From assembly GCA_032173965.1 (NCBI GenBank), contig CM063284.1:136995625-137059624 (forward strand): a DNA stretch of 64,000 nucleotides, in the 5' to 3' direction. Within the stretch, counting starts at the first letter, position 1, and each line of letters begins with the position of its first letter. The stretch comes from Sitta carolinensis. Lineage: Eukaryota; Chordata; Aves; Passeriformes; Sittidae. The position numbers were made by a program, and so were the translations under genes. The notes below the pieces were generated by a model. The model saw only the letters and a program-made list of their open reading frames with translations, did no database searches and had not been told where the DNA came from. Shown here in pieces: positions 10,400 to 23,789 of this stretch.

Positions 10400-12955
10400 C
10401 ATCACCTTTTTTAATGGAAACTCTCTTTTCAAGTAAGGATAGAAATATTTAATTAATGTAGAGATGCTATACACAGTAGATTTTAAAAAAATAATCGACA
10501 TTCTGTGGGCCTGTAGATGTTTTTTTCAAAAGGTATTATTTACTTCTGAAGAAAAGAAAACTTAGTAAATTCACAGAGGAACTCCTAACATACAGCAGCT
10601 ACTGGGGGGAAGAACACTCCAAAATGTGCGTTATGTACAAAAGCTCAGAGTCTAACTCATCCTCAGAGTAAGGCAGTACATAATGAAAAATTACCATTGG
10701 TGACTGCACTGAGAAGGACAAAAAGGTTAGCCATCAAAAATGTTATATTTAATACAGAAATATAGCCTATTCTTTCATTCTTCCTTCTTAAACGTGATCT
10801 GGTTTACGTTAGTGAACATGGGATTTAATAAGGTTTCACACAGTACTCCATGACATTTAGACATTTGAAGTGAGAAATCTGACTTAAAAAATTTCTCCCT
10901 TTGAATTTTTGATGTGTAGAAAGGGAAAATGGTCACTAGCAATCATTGCAATAAATGTTTCAAATATACATTGCAACAACATTCAAAAGATAAACTTGGA
11001 AGAAAGAAATACACTTTACAGTAAATGGTGTTCATAAAAATGATTATTTGTGGGAAACAGCATGTTTTTCTTCAGATAGGTTTCATTCTGATAACAGCTA
11101 CATGAAGAGTAAGAATCAAATATATGCAGGCAACATGGCCAAAATCCACAGATGAAGTGCTTAAAGAGTAGACTTATTCCATCATCACACTGGCAAAACA
11201 GGGACACATGCACTGCTAAGCTCATTCCCTCTTAGCAAGGGCAAGAAGTGCATGTACTTTAACACATCATAGGGGTTCCCACATGTGCATTCCTTCCCAA
11301 GACTGTGCTTTTACAATCTCCAAGCCTTGTATGTCTCTTCCCCCTCCCCACTGGGAGGCTTAGGCCTGTGAAGAATGTTTTTTAGGTCTTTTTACAACAT
11401 CCTGTTATCTCCTGCAGAAACTCCACTCCCCAAGGTTGACAGAAAAACCCAAGGTAAGCACAACATCTGAAAATTCTCACATGGAATATTTTTAGTGTCT
11501 TCCAGCTGTAAGGTCATCTTTGAGTGAAAGCAACTCTTATTCCTTTGCTTCTCAGTCAATCTTCCATTTTCAACCCCTTTCTCCCTGCATTACCCCATGC
11601 AATAATGTATATTGCACAATGCTTTAGAAGACCAATTGTAGAGGTAAGTAATATATTTTGTAAGCAAATATTGAGGAAGGGAAGTTTTGAAGCAAGCTAT
11701 ACAGTAAAAAGATAGTCAGGACATGAAGATCAAGATACTCAGAAGTGATGAATAAAGGAAGTATGGCATAATTCCTCTCAGAATATTAGCTCTTTGTTAG
11801 TCTTTTGAATGATGTATATAGGTTGAGACACTCTGGAATCCTAGTTACTTTGAAATGTTATTAATTATTCTAACCTGTTACTCTAGGATGCTCCTCTAAG
11901 AACCAGAGTAGACACATGGGAAAGACTGATGCATAAAATTCACTTATATGCATGATATGGTCTCAAAGCTGATATATTATGGCAATTTAATGTGATAGGC
12001 TCGAGGGCTTTTTTTTTTTTGAAGGATATGTTACATTTTAGTAAAAAACCCTCATAATGTAAATTCCTTAATAATTTCAATACCTACCTACAGAATGAAG
12101 AATCAAGCAAGTAGCTTAACCAAAGTGAGTTTTGCACATATCTTTATTTTTTGTTTGCAATTATGAAAGTAGACTGTCTCATTCAGGCCAGCTATCACAT
12201 TTTTAACTAAAGGCATTTTTTCAAATAGACAACATTACCATGAAAAATAGGTCTCTTCAAGTTTCACTATGATATAAGTTTAACTAAGCATGAAAATATT
12301 TATGCTTACATTTATGTCTGAATGACTGTTGTTTTTACTAATGAATCAGTTTTATTTTGCTGTCCATCTACAGCATACCTAGAGCACATGTATACCATTG
12401 CCAAATGTTAAGATTATAAATTGTTAAGATCTCAGATTAAGCAATTTATGCCTTTTTTAAGACATGTTTAATTATTATAGAAGACAACAGAATCATCATA
12501 ATATGTGTTTGTATATTTGATTTCAGTAGAAGAATTTTTGAAATATCACAATTGCTTCAACATTTACACTCTCAAGGGTACTGCAAAAATTTCAATGTTA
12601 TATTTTGAAGAATTCACAGTTTCAGACAAAGAAACAACATAAGCAACCAGCTCTGGGTAGCACCTGGAATAGTACTCACAAGTTTCACTTCTTGAAACAC
12701 GGATACCTTACCTAGTGAGATGAAAATCTCCTCTAAATCAGGTAATACTGTTGCATATTGATGTCTCTATTGGCCAGAGGACACAATCAACTCTTTTTAT
12801 TTCTGTCAACTCTTCAGAACACTTGCTATCTTCAAGGTACACACATATGTACACCTTATTACAAGTAAGAGAAAAATGTGGTACCAGAGCAGTTCTCAAA
12901 GGCAAAAAGAATAATAACCTGTTATTTATTTATGAAGCTTGAACCATCATTGACA
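10400..12955. other. AT-rich intergenic DNA, no gene seen
   Basis: About 2.5 kb with no supported gene. The segment at 11220-11450 is less AT-rich and holds short pyrimidine runs but fits no family I recognise. Open frames at 11016-11225 (minus) and 11524-11715 (plus) have no domain features. Confidence 0.55.
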
Positions 12956-12958
12956 TAC

Positions 12959-13552
12959 TGTCATGGTTTAAGCCCTGCCAGCATCCAAGCACCACACAGC
13001 TGCTCGCTCACTCCTCCACCAGCAGGACTGGGGACAAAACTGGAAGGATAAAAGCCAGAAAACTCATGAGTTAAGATAAAGACAACTATTAGGAAAAGCA
13101 AAAGCTGTTCACACAAGCAAGGTAAAGCAAGAAATTAATTCACCTCTTCCCATGGGGAGTCAGGTGTTCAACCATCTGTAGGAGAGCAGGGCTCCATCAT
13201 GCATTATGGTGACTTGGGAAGACAAACACCATCACTCCAAATATCCCCCCTTCCTCCTTCTTACCCCCACTTTATATCCTTTATATCACATCTCTTATGG
13301 TCTGGAATATACCTTTAGTCAGTTTGGGTCATCTGTCACGGTTGTGCTTCCTCTCTACTTCTCATTCGCCCCCAGCCTCCTGACAAGTGTGGCAGTACAA
13401 AAAGCAGAAAAGGCCTTGGTGCTGTGTAAGTCCTGCTCAGCAATAACAAAAACATCTCTATGTTATCAGTCCTGTATTCAGCACAAATCCATAACACAGC
13501 CCCATACCTGCCACTAAATAAAATTAACTCTACCCCAGTCAAAGCCAGCACA
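12959..13552 (+). mobile_element. Solo LTR, avian TGTCATGGTTTAA type, 594 bp
   Basis: The element begins TGTCATGGTTTAAGCCC and ends AAAGCCAGCACA, matching a common avian endogenous retrovirus LTR whose consensus starts TGTCATGGTTTAA and ends CCAGGACA. Typical internal landmarks are present, including the 'gctgctcgctcactcc' block near the 5' end and AATAAA at 13517-13522 near the 3' end. No internal retroviral region adjoins. I could not see a clean target duplication (left flank CATAC, right flank TGTAG), so flanks may have mutated or ends may be off by a few bases. The same family appears on the minus strand at about 25560-25868. Confidence 0.85.
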
Positions 13553-13559
13553 TGTAGTC

Positions 13560-14412
13560 AATAATGTGTGTTATTAATTATTTTGTAACTGAAACAGTTT
13601 GAGAAGTAACAGAAATAACTGGATGATTCTTTCATTGTGCGTAATCTTACATTACAAGAACATGGTACTTAGCAGCATTATGTCAGTATGACAGCAAATA
13701 ATAAGGATATAATCACATTTCTTGAAGTGACAGACAGGGTTCTCCCATTGCTGCTCCACTGAGAGATTCCAGATGAAACTGAATCACATAAAGATGTGAA
13801 CTCTCAAGATGTTTTTTTCTACAAAGATAGTTACTGTACATTGGAATTTAATGCATAACATTTTTGAAATATAGTCCATTTTGAATATTGTAAAATACAG
13901 TAAATAAAGATAAAATAAAATCAATGAATGTAAACAAGATAAAATATCAATGCATTTAACACTGTATGTCTATCTGCCTTGAGTTCTGTTCTATGTGCTA
14001 TTTCCTTTCTTCAAAATATCTCTTTAAAGATGTTAAAGCTCAAAAAAAAAAAATCCAATAGAAAAGATGCCTTGTTCCCGAAGACGCTCAAAATTATCTA
14101 GAATTACTTACTCTTTTTGGCAAGAAGATGAAATTTTTTTTTTACAGCAAAGAAGTTATAAGCTTTTGTTGTATAGTATGAAATACCAGATTTTACTTAT
14201 AACAGTAGTACTATCCTTTTCTAGAATATCTTGCATTCAATCAGGCAATAAAGATCAAAATATCAAAATCCTGAACTCATTAAGGAAACAGATTTCCTAG
14301 GTAATATATTAAGCAATGTCCTCAGTAGTGCTTAATTAACACAGTCTTTAAAAAATCCAGCTTAATAAACAGCATGTGAAAGGTACTTTGGAATGAATGA
14401 AAGATGTCAAAT
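13560..14412. other. AT-rich intergenic DNA, nothing recognised
   Basis: About 850 bp between an LTR and a CR1 fragment. The open frame at 14067-14300 has no recognisable features. Confidence 0.5.
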
Positions 14413-14414
14413 CC

Positions 14415-14912
14415 TGTGTTCATTTTTGAAGAGAGACACTGACTGGAACATGACCAAAGAATGGCAGCAAAGATGATTAAAGGCCTGGAGCACAAGATTT
14501 ATGGGGAACAGCTGAAGGATCTTGGGCAGTTTAGTCTGGAATAAAGGCTGCTCAGGGGAGCCCACAGCATGCTTTGTGAGTACCTGAAAGGAGCTTGTAG
14601 CCAGGTGGGGGTTGGCCTCATGTCCCATGTTACAAGTGACAGAAAGAAGAAATAGCCTCAAGCTGTTGAAGAAATGGTTTAGACTGCATATTAGGAAAAG
14701 TTCTTTCACTGAAAAGCTTTTGAGGTATTAAAACAAGATGCCCAGGAAAGTGGTTAAATCAACATTCCTGGAGATATTAAAAAGTTATGTAAATGTGGCA
14801 CTTAGGGACATGTTTTAATAGTGACTTGGCAATGTTAGATTTATATATTTATTTATTTAGACTCACTGATTATTAAGATCTTTTCTCATCTAAATGGTCC
14901 TATGATTCTGAA
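14415..14912 (+). mobile_element. CR1 LINE 3' fragment
   Basis: The plus strand shows the end of CR1 ORF2 (text equivalent to the CR1 peptide pattern around 'TKG..GE..K', then 'gagtacctgaaaggagcttg' and 'agactgcatattaggaaaag') followed by the 3' tail 'aaatggtcctatgattctg'. The copy is strongly decayed, with stops and indels in every frame, and truncated at the 5' side at about 14415. Confidence 0.85.
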
Positions 14913-14914
14913 AA

Positions 14915-16322
14915 GAAAAAAAAAAATATTCCTAACAGAATTTTGAGACTATTGAGTGCAGGGTGAAATCACTTTTTCAGAAAATTATCTTCCGACCTCA
15001 AGAATGATGATAAATATTTCTTTTAAAAATTTGTTATTTTGTCAGTTCTTGATGAGAAATTCCACATTTCCAATAATATTTCACTCAAAGAAATTATTCT
15101 TTTTTTCACAGATTTGAAAAAACTTGAACACCTCTCAACTAGTTCAAATTCCTAATTCAAAAATGCATGTAATAGCTGTAAGCATTTTTTTCCATAGGAA
15201 TGGACAAAAACCACACAACTTACTAGTTTTTACTGAACCAAAGCTATTCCTAAGACGTCTAATATAACAAAATAAAATTTAAGAAAAAATAAAAGACAAA
15301 ATATTTTTCTTAAAATGAACCAAAGGTAGATTTTATGGAAAATTGTTACATTTTTATCAGGAAAGTTCAAAAGATCCTTATAACAAATGTGATATATCAC
15401 AATATGTAATTGTGACTATCATGGCATTATTAAATGCATTTAAACAATATAGTGATTCCACAAGCATTTATCTAGGCTGTGTGAACAAAATCTTTCAAAA
15501 GTAATATGACACATGTATAATACCTTCAATGGCTGTGATGCAATAGAAGGTGAGGTAAAGCTCTACTGTCCTGAGATTTGTAGCCCAGCTTTGAGAAAAG
15601 AAAAAGTCGTAAGTGAGCTTCTGATAACAGCACAGAGCTACGTTCAGTTGGGACAGGTATTTCTTTAGCAATATTCACTACGAATGCTTCCTGTAGCACT
15701 GACTCAGAGGCAAGTACTCAGTTATATTTTCATTTTATATTTGCTTTTCTTTTCCCTCCACCCCCTCCCACTCAGTTTATTTATTCTCCATTTCACAGTT
15801 CATTATTACTGAAAAGTTCTTAAAATTGCATAAACCTGACAACTGCTGCTGCTATTTTAATGTGCCATGTCCATGATTACAGGTAAACTATGACTCCAAA
15901 CTGTGAAACTTTAGTTTCTTGTACAAGAAAGCGAGAAACTGTTGGTGGCAAATGACAATATGTTTCAGTCATCCTAAGGGTATTTTTTGTACCACTTAGA
16001 TCATTAATTTTTATGGGTTTAAAGAAAAAATTAACTGGACCCTATTAAAAGATTACATATCTCAAATTCACATATCTCCATGAATTCTTATGATTCTGAT
16101 ATTGCAATGCAAAGGATTGAAATCACAAAGACAACAGATTACGAATAATGAAATTTTAATGCTACCTCTTATATATATACAACCCATAAGAAGGAATAAG
16201 TTTCAATCAAATTTTAAGATTGCTGGTGTTTACATATCAGGACAATTATGACCTCTGCTATGCTTTTCTTTTTTTATTGCACTTACCTCAAACATCAGTT
16301 GCATGACTGAACATACATTGCC
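14915..16322. other. AT-rich intergenic DNA, nothing recognised
   Basis: About 1.4 kb of AT-rich sequence with scattered short A and T runs. No gene, RNA or repeat family could be supported. Confidence 0.55.
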
Positions 16323-16325
16323 ATG

Positions 16326-16447
16326 TGGTTATTGCACTTGAGGACACGGTTTAGTGGTGAACAGTGATGGTGGTAAGTTGATGGTTTGGCTTGGTGATTT
16401 TAGAAGTGTTTTCCAACATTAATGATTCTATACTTCTGTGATTCCAT
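16326..16447 (+). mobile_element. CR1 LINE 3' tail fragment
   Basis: The text runs through 'cacttgaggacacggtttag' and 'gttttccaacattaatgatt' to 'ctatacttctgtgattcc', the usual end of CR1 in plus orientation. Only the last ~120 bp are present. Confidence 0.82.
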
Positions 16448-16449
16448 AA

Positions 16450-19400
16450 AACCTAACTTTTGTAGTTATTTTAATTTGACTTCTTAACTCTATCACCTTC
16501 ATATTATGAATGAAAAAAATGCTCATCTTCCTTCCTGCCTTCCTGACTGCTTGCCTGCCTGCCTTCTCTTTTCTTCCTTCTCTTTCCTCTGTTTCTCCTC
16601 TAAGCACAAGTGGGAACATGAGAAAGGGTGAATACCCTGCTTTAAAAATGAGGAGTAAAAATCCAACTAAAACCAGTTGCTATCATCTTGTTAATTTATC
16701 TTGTGCTAATAGTGAGAACTGATGAATAAGAATGGGCTTCTGTATCAGTTCTGAATTTTATGTAAAGTTAAATATCAACATTCTCTATATAAACTTCTTA
16801 TTTTGCTTCTTGTTTTTCAGTTTTAAAGTCATGGACAAAATTTCCTGTTTTATAGTTTTATAACAATTTGAAAGTGAATTTTCAATTTTTCCACCCAGAG
16901 GCATAGTGTAGGATAAAGCTTTCTAGATTGTCCTAAAATATTGGTATTACACTTACTCATATTTGATTAGAAAGAATAATGTTGTCTATTAATTGTTTAC
17001 TTCCCTTTTACCATGGTTGCTTCTATTTACATATTATTATTTACATATTAGTCTCTAGTATAGTAACAGCAGTACTATATTTAGCAGTTTATATCTTCTT
17101 ATCACAGAAAAAAATAAAACCTTGAACATTAAACCTGTAATTATTTCTATTGGAGCCAGTAAAACTGATTTTATTATGGCTGGGCTTTTTAGTAGGCAAA
17201 CAACTAAAGGAATTCTTTTAAACCAGAGAGGGCACCTATGGAAATTTATTTCGTAAGTGAGACATCTTAGTAATTATGCAATTTATTTTTAAATGGAATA
17301 AGCACACATGAATTAAACTTCATAATGCTTTTTGTCTGGACCTATAACATTAAATGAGACATTAAAAAAAAAGCAAAATATTTATGTGCTGCTTGCAAAG
17401 CAATCAAAATATTCAAATTTATTATACTTAAAGCAGATAAAACACTTAATAGAAATAATGCCCTTGCTGAAATGCTTGAAGGCATCTGCTAATTTAATTG
17501 TAAAATTTCAGTATATGAGACAAAAGAACAGTACCTAGCCAGGATACATTTAAAATGTTGGTCTATTTTTTCCTTAATTCCCAGGATAATGATTTTCCAG
17601 TTATGGAGAATGCTTCTGTGTAAATAGACTCTTCCTTCAGGAAAATAAGAAATGGCTAATAAACAAGCTTGGCATTTTCAAAGGCAATTAGTACATCTTG
17701 AAATTAGATATGCAAATTAGCAATGCTCCAATAAATTGGTGGTTGCTACACAGATTTTTCTCTTTAGATATACAAAAAAACCCACAATCCAAACCACAAA
17801 AGGAATGAATTTATGCTTCATTTTACTTTAAACCAGTCTAGAGATTTTAGCATTCTACTCATGGTAAGTAGCAGAGTTGATTATGGTAATGGGAGGATTT
17901 TTCTTGTTTATGAGGCAATAACCATGTCCAGAGCAATAAATTTTAAGGCCAAAGGTGCTTATTAGTCTCAATACAACTTTTAATGTGCTAAATGTTACTC
18001 TCAAATTATAGTCACATTATAATGCTGGTTAATATATATGTTATTTTTTCTGTTGTTGTTATCGTTATTGTTTTTGGTGTTATTAACATGTATAGCACTT
18101 TTTTAGACACTTTTATAACTTCATTAAGAATAATGACATTTCTGAATAGGAGGGAAATATGAGGATTCTTTGTGTCATATTATTCTAGAAAATAATTGGA
18201 CTGATCAGGCCTCCAACCAGATTCAGGCATTTGTTTGTTGGTCAGAGAACAAGAACTTTTAAGTAAGAATATTACTGAAAATTAGGGCTAGAGAAAATGT
18301 CTCGGAATTTTGCATTTTTCTCCACCCCAATAACTTGAAATACTATTATAAAAGTTAGGTCATGAATTGAGTTATTTAAAAGTTCACTGGACAACTCTGA
18401 CCCACACAATTTTAGTCTAAATTTTATATCTAAATTCTACACTAATCCATTCATTTTAGTAAGGAATTATTAAAAATCCATAGATGATCCTGAAACTTCA
18501 AATGTCCTACCTATGTTTACTGAAAAAAATTTGGAAAAATAAAAAAAAAATCATACGTAGAGACATAAAAAAAGAGACATATAGATGCAAATACAGATAA
18601 CATTACATGGTTAACAGCTCTCACCAGAACCAGGGGAAAAAACTGTCTGATTAACCCTCTTACTCATAGACAAAAGATATTGTGGAAAATTTTTGAAAAC
18701 TGTAACTTTTTTCAGCCATAGTGTCATATTTTCTGGCAGTGATGCTACTGAATGTCTCTCCATAGGTATTCTATTTGGTAACTGTAGTTCTCCACCCATT
18801 ACAGAAGTCTGTACATCCTTTCATCCTTTTCAGCTTATTCCATCGCTTTCTTTCTTTCCTTGTTATTCTTTTTTTTTTTTTTTTTCTTTTGTCTTCCTGA
18901 TTCTCCTACTCTGTCTTTGCTTTGCTTCTTTTGATGTTATTTAAGTTTGATAGCGTTCAAGTTCTGGTTCTCATGTTCATGAAAATTTGCACGTAGACTT
19001 GGACTAGCAACTTTGTAGAATGCAAAAAAATTATATTTTGCCTTCGTGTCCCGAAAATCTTTGTTGGTATTCTTACAGGTTATATTTTTTCTATGCAAAT
19101 TCCATTTTTACTAGACCTCATCAAGCTCACTGGAGAGTTTTGTCATTCTCTAAACACAAGGAAGCTTATATAGGTGTTCTGTCTCATAAAACCCTAGAGA
19201 ATAGTTCTCAGTTGATATTTCTCTCCCATATCTATTCGTTGGTATTTGTTGCTTATGTGGATTCTTCAATTATGTAAGATATTTTGTGCTTAATGAATCA
19301 CAAAGATCTCGTCATTTATTGTGCACTGACCAGCTTAAAAATATCAAAGATAAATGACAGAGAGACCAGATTATAGGACCAAAGCGGGAAAAAAATAAAA

Positions 19401-20110
19401 TCTCAGAACTGAGTATCATTTTAAACCAAGTAATGTTTCCTGACTGAAATTCTGCCACTGCTTACATCAGAGGAAAAATCTTTCAGATTGACTTGAAAAA
19501 ATTTACTTGTGACTATTTATATAAAATTCAGGGAGAAGATGGGCATCACTACACAAAGTAGCTTTGCAGGCATAAGAAAACATTAGATTGTCTAAATGCT
19601 CTCTAGTCTTCAACCAAAACAAGAATTTACAAAGTCAGTAGTTGATACACTGAAGAAAATTAAATGCTTTTCCATTTTTCCAGAACATCAGGGGGCTAAT
19701 ACAAAACTTTCACTCAAGTGTAAGTATGTGCTCTAGCATAAGATATACAAGTACTTAGAAAATTATTTTGTTAGACTGAAGCAAATGTTTCTCTTTGTGC
19801 AGTAAATTCAAAGTCTCTTTCTGGGAAACAAAAAAGATCCACCTCTTAACATGCTATTAGCCTATGAGATTTTTCTATTTGATTTTCACTATATGCAGTC
19901 CTTTCTTTCTTGTACAATTACTGACAAGGACAAGATGTCCAAAACCTCCTGGTCAAGCCAATATTTTAATTATTTTATAATGATTTTAAACTGGATCTCT
20001 AGCAATCAGATGCTGACAAGGTTTACTTTTTTAAAACAAGTCATTACTTTAGCCAGTCCTCAGAGATACAGAAAATATTTCTAGTAGCCATTTAGATTCC
20101 AAGTTTGTTT
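16450..20110. other. AT-rich intergenic DNA, no gene seen
   Basis: No supported gene in about 3.6 kb. A CCTT/CCTG-type pyrimidine patch lies at 16530-16600. A short direct duplication of ATTTACATATTA occurs near 17026-17050. A T-run lies near 18868-18888. Short open frames (for example 18693-18944 and 19020-19277) show no domain features. Confidence 0.55.
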
Positions 20111-20114
20111 CTAC

Positions 20115-20148
20115 TTTTTTTTTTTTTTTTTTTTTTTTAGTAAATCCT
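20115..20148. repeat. Poly-T run, 34 bp
   Basis: Uninterrupted run of 34 T. It could be the poly-A tail of an old minus-strand retrocopy, but no parent sequence is recognisable on its right side. Confidence 0.9.
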
Positions 20149-20149
20149 T

Positions 20150-23100
20150 GTCACTGAATCCTGAGTGTCTTATGTAGCATTGCTCTCTAAAATCATCTTG
20201 AAACTTATTTCATTATGATGAGCACTTTCAAGACAAAACATGTACCCATCAATATATCTGTAAGAGTATGGTTTATAAGGATATGGTTTATGAGGATATC
20301 TTGGTGACAGTTATTAACAGTAAAGGAAACTCAATAAATTTTAAAAGCCTTGATACATAAACCATGATGTAAAGTGTATTTAAAGAAAATAACAAACCCT
20401 AGAGATTAGATCACTAACAGCTGTGACTTTAAAGAAATGGTACAGCACTGACATGAAAAGCTTCAGCCAGCTCTGTTCTGTGTATGTGCTTGCATATGAG
20501 GAGTCTGTTTGTGTATGGGATTCACTCTTTCTCCTCAAGCTGAACTGCACAGCTAGTCAGTGCTATTCAGAGGCTGAAAAAGCTGGTGCCAGAAGTGAAG
20601 GCTGGACAAACAGAGCCCGAGACATGGGCTGGGACTCTGGGAAGATGTGATTGGAAAAAGCTTTGAAAAAAAGCTTTGACTTTGAGAAAGCAGCACATGT
20701 GTATGTGTCAGTGGCTCAAGGGAGAGTTTGGGAAGGAGGAAGTGATAACGGGGGAGCTCTTGATAAAGTAGAGGAAAGAAAGAACTGCCTGCATTGTTCA
20801 CAGCTGGCAGTGTTGATGGGGTTTAAGTGGATGCTGGGAAGATCACTGCTCTCTATGTCAATCCACACAGGTGTACCTCTGCACTGTGTGTGCATATTTA
20901 TATTTTTGGACATGCTTAGTCTTGCTGCCATGTGGTCATCTAAAGAGGAACATCAGCAAACAGACTGGGAATAAGAGCTCCCTAAGTCCCAGATTTGGCC
21001 TGATGTTAACAACATTAATAAGTACATTACTTATTAAAAAATAATTCTTTAACTGAAATGTAAACTGCAATTTAAGAATTGTAAAAGAAAAAGTAAAATA
21101 TTAATGGAATGAGACTTTCCATTCCTGATTACATAAAGAAATTTAATCCCATTTCTGGGAGTTATTGAAAATTTTAAGTCAGTGCTATACTACTAATTAG
21201 ACAGTAATGTTTAATGAAAAAATTGACTTGTAACCACTGACTGCCCTTGGTTTTGACTGTGATCTGGCTACCTTTAGAAAAGTTTTATTTCATCCCATGT
21301 CTTTAAAACAAGGGAAAATGAAAGTTTAAAGCTTCAAATATAGAGGATCTGCACCTGAATAATTCATTTTGATGTGTTGAATCAGATAGAGGGTGTGTAG
21401 GGCTTTTAACCACGCCTATTTCCGTGTAATACAGGTTTTTGACCATCAGTTACAGCAAATGGCAAATCCTCAGCCTTGGATTCAGATAGTTTTACCTCTT
21501 TTTATTTTGTAAACAAGATGGTAAAAATTATTTAAGAGACAGAAAATATATAGATTCAATATATTTTAGCAACATTACTATCACATATATAATGATAGTG
21601 ATAATGATAGTAATGATAGCCAGCTATGTAGAATAGAAACAAAATGTAGAATATCTAAGCTATAATCACAGGCAGATGATGTTTGAAATAGTGGATTTCT
21701 TAAATCACTTCCTAAGATTCCTAATACAGATTTTAAGTCATAAAATATATTCCTACCTTAATGAGGTAATGACTCATTTTGTATCATACATATTCTGTGC
21801 CTTTTTTTGGCAGTGCTATCTCATGAGATGGGTGTTTTTCTTTTTCCTAGTCATCCTGCCTGACTTTCTCTTCATTGATCCAGTTCAGCTCAACTTCATT
21901 ACAACAAAGAACCAGAGCTGTATACAAAATTTCAAATGAATTCTCAGTGTTGCCTTTTATAAAAAAGGTATTGTTGGTTCTTGATGTATCTGCCTTGGAG
22001 TATTCTGTCAGTATAATCCCCTTCATCACAAAGCTTGCCCAAAATTCAATTTTATCCAAATAATGAACACAACAATTTATAGCATTTTTAACAGAACCTA
22101 GGACTGTAAATTTGCATTTCTAATACAAATGTTTCCCCTGTTTTTATCCTCTCATTCTCCAGTTTTTCCTCTTCTGTGATATGCTGTTTCTCTGTACTGA
22201 TGTCTCAACTTAGTGCTGTTCATCACTACACTACCAGCTTTTGTGCCACACTGACTTACTGGACTAATAATAGAAACAACCTTAGTAAAAACTTTATCTA
22301 AAAATACAAATGGCTATTTATATTACAATAATAATATTCAGAATAAAACAGCAACACGTGGAATGGTGTTAAATGTTAATTATTCCTGATATTAACTATA
22401 TGTTACATTTTTCAAAATTAATATTTTTAATTAAACAAGTATAAATTTCAAGTAAATACATCTGAATTTTAAACAAATTAGATTATTTAAAATTAAAATA
22501 TAAAAATGAGAATGACTTACTTACTTGATTTCATGCTTAAAGGAGCCTACAAGCAACTTTAAAATTAATAAATCTTCATGTTAATTCCATGGGAAGACTA
22601 AGACTACAAATAACTTCAGTCTTTAATATAAAGATGATAGTGGAAGCTAATCAGATCCTAGCTGAGGCGTCTTTCACCGAAGTACATCAGTTTTTTTTTT
22701 TGTTAGGTAAGAGATTTACACTGAAGAATATCCTAAACCAGAAAACACTAAAAATATATTTAAATTTTCAAAATAATGCTGCTTAAAATTTAGTTAAGCA
22801 AGCTGGAATGATGTAAAAAGCAACAAATACTTGAAAAAATATTCAACAGAGAGCAGATCTGCTAACAGAGATGGGAATAAAAAATCAAATTCAGCAAGAT
22901 TTTAGTTTTTGTATTTTACACCAGTTGAATGACTGATTAAAACTGAATGCCTATTTCATTTTAATAATCTGCATTATTGTTCAAAAAAAAAAAGAAACTG
23001 TACTTTATATAACTAATTGCAATGCACACAACTCTTAAGAGAAAAGCTTATTGGGAAGCAAACATTAATAGGAATAAGCTATCAATAGAATTTTAATTCT

Positions 23101-23335
23101 AAACCGCATCATTGATGAAGTGTTATTTTGCCAGTGTCCAGATTATTAATGCTTTTAAATTGTCTTCACATCCAGTGCTGACAAACAATGTGCAGTATAG
23201 ATGCAGTATTTTGCAAAATAGTATTTTTGACTGTACTTTCTTCCCTCCTCACAGAGTTAGATGCTGTGGGCATGCTCTGTCTACACAAAGGTTTTATAAG
23301 TGGACAGAGAAAAATCTAGAAATATGCCTTTTCAA
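20150..23335. other. Intergenic DNA, no gene seen
   Basis: Mostly AT-rich. The stretch 20420-20980 is less AT-rich and carries overlapping open frames (75 codons at 20423-20650, 107 codons at 20651-20974, both plus) that match nothing I know; it may be an old unidentified repeat. A near-tandem pair of ATGGTTTAT(A/G)AGGAT units sits at about 20269-20300. An AATGATAGT-like short array lies near 21590-21620. Confidence 0.5.
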
Positions 23336-23339
23336 ACTC

Positions 23340-23785
23340 ACATGCTTGTAACTACTTGTCCACAGCTCCACCAAGGAGCAGCAGAGCAAAGCGGCTGTGC
23401 ATCCCCGGAGGCTGAGGAGTGGGATTCCCAGCAGGACAGAGGGAGGGCTGGAGGCCAGCAAGGAACCATCCTGTGCCCTGAGCAAGCGGGGCAGGGCAGC
23501 GCTGGAGGCAGCAGCTGGGGCAGACCCGAGTCCAGCTTCACCCACTCAGCCTTTGTGCACAGCAGGTTCAGGCTCAAGAGGGAAAGGCAGTTTAGAGACA
23601 CCAAACCGCTTTTGAGGCAAAATGGTCAGAGATCTTGAATTTTAAAGCAAGTCCCAAGCAAAGAGGCACTGAACTCTGCTGAGTGTCACAAAGACTGTCT
23701 CTTGTACCTGCCTGAGGTGGCCATCAGCCCAGACCACCAAAGTCCCTCCTGAGGAGAGACACGGGCCTGCCAAATGATCAGTTTT
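23340..23785. other. GC-rich unclassified block
   Basis: About 450 bp that is clearly more GC-rich than its AT-rich surroundings. It carries overlapping open frames on both strands (112 codons at 23300-23638 plus; 88 codons at 23338-23604 minus), as expected from composition alone. I see no CR1 motif, LTR end or target duplication. It may be an unrecognised repeat, a decayed exon or a former regulatory CpG-rich site. The identity is unknown. Confidence 0.45.
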
Positions 23786-23789
23786 CCAA

